The position numbers and the translations under genes were made by a program. Source: Aneurinibacillus thermoaerophilus (GTDB taxonomy: Bacteria; Bacillota; Bacilli; Aneurinibacillales; Aneurinibacillaceae). Taken from it: 64,000 nt of DNA. Below the pieces are notes generated by a model. The model did not search any database. It worked only from the letters and a program-made list of their open reading frames with translations, and was not told the DNA's origin. The stretch is from the NCBI RefSeq assembly GCF_900099925.1, contig NZ_FNDE01000012.1:1-64000 (forward strand). Reading direction: 5' to 3'. Shown in pieces: positions 17,928 to 25,047 of this stretch (position 1 is the first letter of the stretch; every line of letters begins with the position of its first letter).

Positions 17928-19451
17928 TTAATCCAAAATATAAACGTTCCCCTGCTGTTCCGACTGCTCTTTATTCTGACCATTCGGCTTTTCAGTTTTA
18001 TTCTTTTGCTCGCCTGCTGAAGAACTGGCGGTATCCTGCCTTTCCGCTGTGTTCTTCTTGTCTGCTTGCTCCGTTTCAAGCGCCATTCCCTCATAAACCG
18101 GGCCAAATGCTACGATGTTGTGCAACGGCCTATAATAATCATCCGACAATAGCTCAGTCTTTAGGCTTCCATCCTCTTTATAACAGGAAACAAACACTTT
18201 AACCCTGAGCCCTGCTTTACCGCGTCGAATGATTTTTTCTGCTCTTGGAGGTAGCGTATTATCGCTGCGAACAATCGTTTCCGGAGCGATCTGCTCCTCT
18301 TCTTTTGCCTCAATGGTAACAGGAGGAACCGGCTTGGCTCCAAAAATAGCAATCCTAAGCTGCCGGTTTTTAATTTCTGCATGAATGTAAATCGGTTGCT
18401 TCATCCGATTCACAAAGCGCAAATCAAATTCTTTCCCTCTGACAAAAGCATCATATCCTGCCGGAATAAACTCAACCGGGCGCACATTATTGTGTCGTTC
18501 GATGATCGGCAGACCGCTCTTGACCGCTGCAATATATAAAGTAGACGCAACTTGCACCGCTCCTCCCGCAACACCGTCTTGCACGTTTTCATCCTTAAGA
18601 ATGGGAACAGATAAATACCCTTTTCCTTCTGTATAAGGACCTGCTGTTTGGTAAAAAGAGAAGGTTTGATCCGGCAACAGTACGGTTCCATTAATGAGCC
18701 GAACAGCCTGCTCCGCATTCAAAAGACGATTAGGTACGGAAGGGGAAATGGTGGTGCTATACTCAGCCAGCATTACTTTAATATCTTTTACAGTTTCTTT
18801 TGTTATCTTGGGTATATCTTTTTCTACGACAAGCGGAACGCGCAAATGCCGGCTTTGCCTTTGCAATTCATCATCAATCGCAGAAACCGTCTGCGGCACA
18901 TCCACTTTATATCCCTCTACTTCCGGGACAATCGTAATTTTTGTTTCGGACACTTTCGCCGTAGCAGGTACGGCCGGTCGGTCTACATTTTTCGCAATCT
19001 CCGTGATCATGTCCGTCAATTTTTCCCGATTAAACGTTACGCGCAAAGGCAATTCAGGTGAAGGCGCTGTCCCGCGCCATCGCTTCCACATGCCCCATAT
19101 GCCTGACCGTTCCTCAGATGCTTTGCGGGCTTCCAAAAGCGAGCCAGGCACATCATACTTGACGTTGATATCCTTTAATAAAACAGGAAAGGATTTTCCG
19201 TCTATCGTTACCTGAAGCGATCCCCCTGCCCTTGTTTGCAAGAAGCTATTCAGCTTTGCCTCAGCTTCCGTAAACGTAAGACCGCTAATATCAACTCCCG
19301 CGATCGTGATTCCTGGGGAAAATGTTTCCGCCTTCGGCTTACTTTTCCATCCCCCTGATAAATAAAAGGCTCCTCCGCTAAACAAGAGAGCAGGTGTCGC
19401 TATCAGCAAAAAAGCAAACAAAAATCGTAAGTTATGTATTCGCTGGAGCAT
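17928..19451 (-). CDS. VanW-family protein with peptidoglycan-binding-like N-domain
   Basis: Chosen start MLQRIHNLRF (507 residues, GGAG upstream). One membrane helix at ~residues 12-32 places the rest outside the cell. Residues ~55-230 match the YoaR-type repeat seen before VanW domains (ITIAGVDISGLTFTEAEAKL). The VanW domain follows with QTFSFYQTAGPYTEGKGY and the conserved ERHNNVRPVEFIPAGYDA. The normally invariant Cys of the VanW core (GGGxCQVSSTLY) is replaced by Val in GGAVQVASTLYIAA. A G5-like beta domain and an acidic, low-complexity tail end the protein. Function is unknown; location directly upstream of pilB suggests a wall-side role in pilus passage or anchoring (inference). Confidence 0.8.
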   Translation of the reverse strand: MLQRIHNLRFLFAFLLIATPALLFSGGAFYLSGGWKSKPKAETFSPGITIAGVDISGLTFTEAEAKLNSFLQTRAGGSLQVTIDGKSFPVLLKDINVKYDVPGSLLEARKASEERSGIWGMWKRWRGTAPSPELPLRVTFNREKLTDMITEIAKNVDRPAVPATAKVSETKITIVPEVEGYKVDVPQTVSAIDDELQRQSRHLRVPLVVEKDIPKITKETVKDIKVMLAEYSTTISPSVPNRLLNAEQAVRLINGTVLLPDQTFSFYQTAGPYTEGKGYLSVPILKDENVQDGVAGGAVQVASTLYIAAVKSGLPIIERHNNVRPVEFIPAGYDAFVRGKEFDLRFVNRMKQPIYIHAEIKNRQLRIAIFGAKPVPPVTIEAKEEEQIAPETIVRSDNTLPPRAEKIIRRGKAGLRVKVFVSCYKEDGSLKTELLSDDYYRPLHNIVAFGPVYEGMALETEQADKKNTAERQDTASSSAGEQKNKTEKPNGQNKEQSEQQGNVYILD

Positions 19452-19488
19452 TTCCGCTCCATCCTCCTCCCTCACTCCTTCGCCTCTT

Positions 19489-20352
19489 TTACTCAGCAAG
19501 TTTCAACGTTAATTCAAAAAGCTTGTTTCTGCCAAGCTGCTTTACTTGCTCCATAACTTCGGCTGTAATAACGTCCCCTTTCGCAAGCAGGAGTTTCCCC
19601 TGTTCATCATATAAATCTGTTGTCAGCCTCTTGCCTGTTAAATTGGGCAAATTTTTGAAAAGAGGAAGCGGCTGCTCCTTTGCCATCCATTCCTTTTCAA
19701 ACGGTATTTCTTTCTTGATCGTACCTTCTTCCTGTGTCACAGTGTCCCCTGCCACTTGTTGTTCTTCCTTCACAAATGATTGTTCGTCACTTATTAAGGT
19801 TTTTTCTTCCCTTCCAAATGGATGTTCTTCACTGATTAAGGGTTGTTCTTCACCTGCAAACTGTTGCTCATCCAACAGATTGGCGTTGCTTTCTTCTTTC
19901 ACAACCAGAATTTCTTTTCCAATCGTAATAATAAACGCTGAAGCTAATACGCCCGGTTCATTCCCTTCTTTTTCAACAACATATCCTTCAATCTTTCCGT
20001 TCTCCTTATTTACGTAATACTCCGTCACCGTTCCTAAAAGCTGGCCTGCTGTTGTAATGACTTTGCTATCAATAATCTGGATGCCTTTCGCTTTTAATTC
20101 GTTGGCCAACGTATCTTCGGATAGGTCGATTACAGACGATTCGTTCTCCGTCATCACGGCGTAATCGCCCAATCCTCCCACATGAGCGAACGGAAGCACC
20201 TTGATCCCCAGCGTCCAACGTTCATTATGAACAGTCAAAAAGTCAACAACCCCGGACGCCGGATTCACTAGAAGATTCTTCACCTTTCCAATTTCTTTAC
20301 CATCCATAATGCTAATAATAGGCATCCCGATTAATTCCTGGCTTCGTTTCAT
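19489..20352 (-). CDS. PRC-barrel domain protein in pilus operon
   Basis: 287 residues from the ATG of MKRSQELIG (AAAGGAG upstream). Two PRC-barrel units occupy residues ~4-80 and ~88-165 (IMDGKEIGKVKNLLVNPASG and TTAGQLLGTVTEYYVN). A Glu-rich linker has degenerate repeats of the EEQ/SEE type. The C-terminal ~65 residues contain a small beta module, LYDEQGKLLLAKGDVIT. No signal peptide or membrane segment, so it is likely cytoplasmic. PRC barrels are scaffold or RNA/protein binding folds. It precedes the VanW gene by 37 bases and could regulate pilus assembly, but this is inference. Confidence 0.75.
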   Translation of the reverse strand: MKRSQELIGMPIISIMDGKEIGKVKNLLVNPASGVVDFLTVHNERWTLGIKVLPFAHVGGLGDYAVMTENESSVIDLSEDTLANELKAKGIQIIDSKVITTAGQLLGTVTEYYVNKENGKIEGYVVEKEGNEPGVLASAFIITIGKEILVVKEESNANLLDEQQFAGEEQPLISEEHPFGREEKTLISDEQSFVKEEQQVAGDTVTQEEGTIKKEIPFEKEWMAKEQPLPLFKNLPNLTGKRLTTDLYDEQGKLLLAKGDVITAEVMEQVKQLGRNKLFELTLKLAE

Positions 20353-20423
20353 TGGCTTTGCACTCCTTTTCATACGTTTATCTATTTGTTTATCCCAACA
20401 TGAATGGCAGCAGGGATGAACGT

Positions 20424-21587
20424 TTAAAACTGATACTTGTTCTCCTCTGTTTCCAGCGAACGAAGCTTCGTTTCAAAGTAATGAATTTGTTGCATAATGT
20501 CAGCTTTGTACTTGCTGCGCTGTTCCTCTTCCAGCTCCGCCTTTTCCAGTTCAAGCAACAAACTTTGTAGTTCCTGAATGCTCTGTCCATACAGCCCCAT
20601 TTCATGCAATACTTTGATGTAATCTTCCATAATCATCAACCTGGCGGCAAAAGGTATCTTGTAAGCCAATGCCTTTTTTAAGCTCTGCAAAGCATTTTCA
20701 TGCTTTCCTTCTGCCAGCTCCGTATGTGCTGCAAGAAAATGCCGTTCCACTTCTTCCATCTCTTGCGCTTTTTGCTCCACATGTTCCGCCGAAAAAACTG
20801 CAAGGACATCATCTGCCAGTTGGCAATCTCCCTCTTCGCCATCATGTTCTTCGTTTCTCTCGGACACCTCTAACGCATCACTTGCTGTTTCTTCCTTATT
20901 GGTCTCCTCCAAAGGAAGCTCTAACAAGAAATCATTTTGTTGTTGCTGTTCACTCTCCTCTTCAGCCGCCTCTCTTAAAACAGAATAGTATAGCTCTTCT
21001 TCGCGCGAAGCGTCCGGGCGAGCGTCTTCGAGCCCTGTCGGCTCGCTATCCGCCATTTCTGTCTCATTCTCAGCAAAATGGTAAAGAGGATTATCCTCAT
21101 TCGCTACCTGAAAAGAGTGTGCCTCTTCTTTCCCTGTTTCCTCCATGTTTCGCATATTGTTCATCTCCCTCTCCTCCTTCTTTTCAACTGTAGCCAAATC
21201 ATTCTCCCCTCCCTTTTCTTTTGCTCTATCTTCTGCTCTATCTTCATCCTGAAATATGGATTCTACCATAAGAGGCGTTTCATCCGTCTCCTTAACACTG
21301 TGATGCTCACTAACACTTTCCTCTATCAATGAATCATGCTGCTCTTTTTCTTTGTAAATCTGAAAGAAAAACGAAAGAATCAAAGCGCCTGCTGTCAAAA
21401 CGAGAAAACCTATCACAAACCCAAACAGGAAAACGATGAAAGGCGCAATCATACCAAGTGCAATCGCACCGTAAAATAAACCTGCCGGTTTTCCCGCGAG
21501 ATAAACCTTTCTCTTTATGAAAACATAAAACAAAAAAGCAAAAAAAACATAGATAAGATAATATCCCCATACCCAAGATAATTCCAT
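20424..21587 (-). CDS. Membrane protein with acidic linker and TPR-like C-terminus, unknown function
   Basis: Not recognised as a named family. 387 residues: three hydrophobic segments in residues ~5-78, then about 190 residues dominated by Glu, Asp, Ser and Gln with no predicted fold, then a helical region (~265-375) resembling two or three TPR hairpins (EGKHENALQSLKKALAYK). It is the first gene of the minus-strand pilus operon and is divergent from the pseudopilin genes. The layout, membrane anchor plus flexible arm plus protein-interaction domain, would suit a cytoplasmic docking protein for the pilus machine, but nothing proves it. Confidence 0.65.
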   Translation of the reverse strand: MELSWVWGYYLIYVFFAFLFYVFIKRKVYLAGKPAGLFYGAIALGMIAPFIVFLFGFVIGFLVLTAGALILSFFFQIYKEKEQHDSLIEESVSEHHSVKETDETPLMVESIFQDEDRAEDRAKEKGGENDLATVEKKEEREMNNMRNMEETGKEEAHSFQVANEDNPLYHFAENETEMADSEPTGLEDARPDASREEELYYSVLREAAEEESEQQQQNDFLLELPLEETNKEETASDALEVSERNEEHDGEEGDCQLADDVLAVFSAEHVEQKAQEMEEVERHFLAAHTELAEGKHENALQSLKKALAYKIPFAARLMIMEDYIKVLHEMGLYGQSIQELQSLLLELEKAELEEEQRSKYKADIMQQIHYFETKLRSLETEENKYQF

Positions 21588-21784
21588 GAAATCACCAAAA
21601 TGATCGTTTTTTACTATTTACTTCTACAAACTATTATCAATATAGTACAATATTCCAGAGAAGAAAAGTATTTTTATGAACAAATTTACAAATTTATCAT
21701 AATTTCTATTTGAAACCAGCATATGTTCTTGCTATGCAGAGGGATTCACCAAAATTATCATCGTATATCGGGGGATAAAGAAAG
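21588..21784. promoter_or_regulatory. Divergent intergenic region of the two pilus operons
   Basis: 197 AT-rich bases separate the starts of the minus-strand pil operon and the plus-strand pseudopilin operon, so both promoters should lie here. TACAAT around 21646-21651 is a possible plus-strand -10, but no convincing -35 accompanies it. I found no strong consensus on the minus strand. A GGGGGA ribosome binding site for the first pseudopilin is at about 21771. Confidence 0.45.
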
Positions 21785-22252
21785 ATGGAGCGATTTTCGG
21801 ATGAGAAAGGAATAACTTTGCTTGAAGTGCTCGCCGCGATTGTCATATTTTCTATTTGTCTATTGCTCTTTAACGTATATTTTGTCAATAGTTTTTCCAC
21901 CGTTAAAAGACAAGACTCGCAGCTCGTTGCCATGAATATCGCAAGACAGGTGGCAGAACAATGGAAGACGGGAAACGGCTCGCTTGAGCTCGGAACAGAC
22001 ACGCTTCGCTCTACATATAAAGACATCCATGCACACAAGAATGATTGGCTTGATGACAAAGGAATGCCTGTTGAACGCCAGCTATCTACCGTTACACTGA
22101 ATGGCATTACGTATCAGCCATCCATAACGATTGAACCTTTCGAGGAAAACGATCAGCTTTATATCATTAAAGTTACGATCAAAAAACAAAATGATGACAA
22201 GGTATTAGCGACGCTGCACACTGCTATTGCCAATCCGCAGAAAGGAGAATAA
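21785..22252 (+). CDS. PilV-like minor pseudopilin
   Basis: 155 residues with a class III signal: short charged leader MERFSDEKG, cleavage before ITLLEVLAAIVIFS, Glu at +5. The C-terminal domain has no cysteines. GGGGGA precedes the ATG. Similar small prepilins (PilV/GspI type) form the tip complex that primes pilus assembly. It is the first of three plus-strand genes, PilV-, PilW- and PilX-like, in the usual order. It needs the PilD encoded in the opposite operon. Confidence 0.85.
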   Translation: MERFSDEKGITLLEVLAAIVIFSICLLLFNVYFVNSFSTVKRQDSQLVAMNIARQVAEQWKTGNGSLELGTDTLRSTYKDIHAHKNDWLDDKGMPVERQLSTVTLNGITYQPSITIEPFEENDQLYIIKVTIKKQNDDKVLATLHTAIANPQKGE

Positions 22253-22255
22253 TCA

Positions 22256-23041
22256 ATGTCTCTGTTTCGCAAGTTTGTCCATCAGAAAATTTTCAATGAA
22301 CGTGGCGTAACTCTTGTAGAGCTGCTAGTGGCGGTTGGCATTTTTCTTGCTATCATTCTTCCACTGTCCTCCATATATATATCTGGTATTTCACTTTATG
22401 ACCGTACACGCATTGAAACGGATTTACAAAATGAAACAGATTTTATTCTTTCAAACATTTTAAATACAGTGCAGGATGCTTCTTATTTCGAATTACCTAA
22501 TGACTCGTTCGATCCAACAAGGCACAACACATTGGTCGCTATTTTTAAAAATTCATTGGCTGGTAAAAGCTTGCTTCCGCCTGAAGATGAAGGCAAGAGC
22601 CGGGATGGATTGATTACGTATGATTTGAAGCTTGCCTACGATACCGAAACAAAAAAGCAACAATCGATGCTAAAACGAACGTTCTATCAATTCCCACAAC
22701 TCTCAAGCGGCGATTCACAAAGTAACCCAAACATAACAAACGATTCAAATAACGTCTGGAAAACATTTAAACATGATGAAGGGTATGTTGTTGGCGGATT
22801 GTTTACAGTGACCGAACATAATGACAAGCTGACCATTTATCTTGTCGTCGCACCGAAAGGAAAGAGTGGAACGATTCGCAATGGGCAAAAAGCTGAATTT
22901 ACCGATCTGAATGATGTATTGCATGAATTAAACCGGTTACAAACGGAGCGGAAGTCACTCGCTTCAAGCGATAACGAACCTTTGCATTTCATCCGTTTCG
23001 TGAAAACCGAGTTTGCTGTCAACAATATGAAGAATGGGTGA
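22256..23041 (+). CDS. PilW-like minor pseudopilin
   Basis: 261 residues. Prepilin signal ERG|VTLVELLVAVGIFLA with Glu at +5. AAGGAG lies 8 bases before the ATG and the gene begins 3 bases after the previous stop. The soluble part is large for a pilin (~220 residues), as in PilW/GspJ-type tip components. No cysteines are seen. It overlaps no neighbour; the next start is 7 bases downstream. Confidence 0.85.
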   Translation: MSLFRKFVHQKIFNERGVTLVELLVAVGIFLAIILPLSSIYISGISLYDRTRIETDLQNETDFILSNILNTVQDASYFELPNDSFDPTRHNTLVAIFKNSLAGKSLLPPEDEGKSRDGLITYDLKLAYDTETKKQQSMLKRTFYQFPQLSSGDSQSNPNITNDSNNVWKTFKHDEGYVVGGLFTVTEHNDKLTIYLVVAPKGKSGTIRNGQKAEFTDLNDVLHELNRLQTERKSLASSDNEPLHFIRFVKTEFAVNNMKNG

Positions 23042-23048
23042 GGCTGTA

Positions 23049-25037
23049 ATGAAAAAAGTTAAGGAGGAACAAGGGGGCGCCCTGTTAACAGTTTTTTTTA
23101 TTTTAATTTGTTTCGCCATACTTGGTTTATCAATTATGAGCGTTACGCTTCAATCGAGCAAAGTTCGCACATTTACTGACAACGAAATCAAGGGGAAAAT
23201 GCTGGCGGAAATCGGACTGCTCTATTTTCGGGAAACGCTGGAAAAAGAGCTGGCTCAAGCGCAAAAGGAAGGCGCTTTTGAAAAAAACACAAGCCATCCT
23301 GTAAGACAGGCGCTCGAGAACCCGCGTGATGATGATAAGATAATAGAGATCATAAACAAAATAGCTAAGAAAAATGATTTGCTAGATTCTAACAAACCAG
23401 AAGAATCTATTAAAAAATATGTATATATCCCGCTACCACAGCAAGAAGAAGGCGGGTTTGCCATCGGATATACCGCTTATGCTGCTATACCGTACAAAGA
23501 TAAATTCGCCGAACCGAGTCAACCATACTCGCGAAAAATTACTGTCTCTATTATTGGCATTCCGCCGGGGAGCGCTGTTATGCAAAAGGATGGAACGGTT
23601 CAACCGAACGGCCAAAAGCTAGAAAACATAACAGCCACGTTTTATATTAATACCGTTCCCGGCCCATTCCATTATGCGATCAGCACGCCGGGAGAGGTAC
23701 GCTTTTTCGGAGGAAGCAACATTATCGGAAACGTACGGGCGAACAAAGTACTCACTAGCCAGCAATACCGATATAAAAAAGAAAACAATTGGTACAGCGG
23801 AGGGGACGAGACAAACAAAACGTACATCGAGGGAAAAGTATTCCTTACCGATCAGGACGATGCAGGTGTCTATGATGTAACCAATTACCCGAAAGAAACG
23901 GATTCACCTGAAAAAGAAAACATTCCACCGGTGGATAAAGCGGAACGAAAAACGACCAAAAACGAGCTAAAAGCCAAGCAAATCTTTATGCCACAGGGGG
24001 ACATTCCTTCTCATATCGTTGATTTGCAAGCTAAGCAGCCTTTTCTGCCCGGTTGGGAGCCGCCTGTCATCGAAATCGTAGAGGATGAGTCTTTGTCTCT
24101 ATTTCATAATGAGACAGTTGGTGAATATATAAACAGGAAACTAGCAGAACGAAAAGAGGGCGCACCGGAGCCTGATGAAGTGGTAGATGAAACATCATTG
24201 TCTTCCGAAGAAGAAGGGGACGGTTTACGCAAAATAGATGAAAAGAAGCTAAAGGAGCGGATGTTCATTGAATCAAGACAGCCTAAGCCCAATGATCCGG
24301 AAATCGAGGCTCCTTCCTTAACCGTCCGGCTTACGGGAAAAACCCTTTACGACTATAACGTTTCAGAATTATTCATTGTTCCGCAAAATCCTTCCGAACA
24401 TAAAGTCACAGTCGAAATGGGAAAAAAAGGGCAATTTTCAGATGAGCCAACAAAAGAAGGGGAACCTTTCACATATAAAGGCACGATTTACATTCAGGGA
24501 GATCTGGATATTGTTAATGATATTGATATGACAGGTACGATTTATGTTGACGGCAATGTCACAATTCGTGAAGCGACAAATCAGAAGAAGACAAATCAGG
24601 GAACACAAAATTTGGCCATTATCGCTTCCGGAAAAGTTATCCTGACAAACCGTTATGAGGGAAAACCGATAGCAACACCTGACATTGACCTGTCCGCCTT
24701 TTTATATTCGGATTTTTCCTTACCTGAAACCGATGCCACAGATAGCAACAAAGCAGAAAAAGGAATGGAAATTTACTCTGTGGAATCGGTAAACCGTATT
24801 AAAGGCGGAATCGGAACAAGCGGAGGCTATATTGAATTAAATACAAAACGGGAAGGAGAGGCAGAAGAGCTCGCTTCTCACTTGAGCATTCAATTTAACC
24901 GGGGAATTTTTGAACAGGAAACACCTGGATTGCCTGCGGGAGACACTTTCTTTATCGACATATATGACACACAATATAAACAAATTGCAGGAAATGAGCA
25001 CATCGACATAATGAGCAAAAACGGAGGCAGCCGATAA
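23049..25037 (+). CDS. PilX/GspK-like large pilus-tip component
   Basis: 662 residues from the ATG of MKKVKEEQGG (GGTGAGG upstream). The N-terminus, EEQGG|ALLTVFFILICFA, looks like a prepilin signal but lacks Glu at +5, as in GspK and many PilX proteins that cap the tip. The very long extracellular part is unusual: residues ~200-290 and ~460-560 have beta-solenoid-like stretches (GEVRFFGGSNIIGNVRANKV; TIYIQGDLDIVNDIDMTGT) separated by an acidic, flexible middle. It is the last gene of the pseudopilin operon and ends in a hairpin that it shares with the convergent VWA gene. Confidence 0.78.
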   Translation: MKKVKEEQGGALLTVFFILICFAILGLSIMSVTLQSSKVRTFTDNEIKGKMLAEIGLLYFRETLEKELAQAQKEGAFEKNTSHPVRQALENPRDDDKIIEIINKIAKKNDLLDSNKPEESIKKYVYIPLPQQEEGGFAIGYTAYAAIPYKDKFAEPSQPYSRKITVSIIGIPPGSAVMQKDGTVQPNGQKLENITATFYINTVPGPFHYAISTPGEVRFFGGSNIIGNVRANKVLTSQQYRYKKENNWYSGGDETNKTYIEGKVFLTDQDDAGVYDVTNYPKETDSPEKENIPPVDKAERKTTKNELKAKQIFMPQGDIPSHIVDLQAKQPFLPGWEPPVIEIVEDESLSLFHNETVGEYINRKLAERKEGAPEPDEVVDETSLSSEEEGDGLRKIDEKKLKERMFIESRQPKPNDPEIEAPSLTVRLTGKTLYDYNVSELFIVPQNPSEHKVTVEMGKKGQFSDEPTKEGEPFTYKGTIYIQGDLDIVNDIDMTGTIYVDGNVTIREATNQKKTNQGTQNLAIIASGKVILTNRYEGKPIATPDIDLSAFLYSDFSLPETDATDSNKAEKGMEIYSVESVNRIKGGIGTSGGYIELNTKREGEAEELASHLSIQFNRGIFEQETPGLPAGDTFFIDIYDTQYKQIAGNEHIDIMSKNGGSR

Positions 25038-25047
25038 CGGCTGCCTC
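25024..25047. terminator. Bidirectional terminator between PilX-like and VWA genes
   Basis: Perfect 10-bp stem GAGGCAGCCG / CGGCTGCCTC with a 4-base loop that contains part of the PilX-like stop codon; the VWA stop codon abuts the other side. On the minus strand five Ts follow, on the plus strand a weaker T-rich run. Confidence 0.8.

Noticed and set aside
13503-25037. Interpreting the locus as a comG competence operon
   Set aside because: PilT, PilM, PilN and PilO homologues and large PilW/PilX-like subunits are not part of comG; a competence role is still possible but not the main reading.
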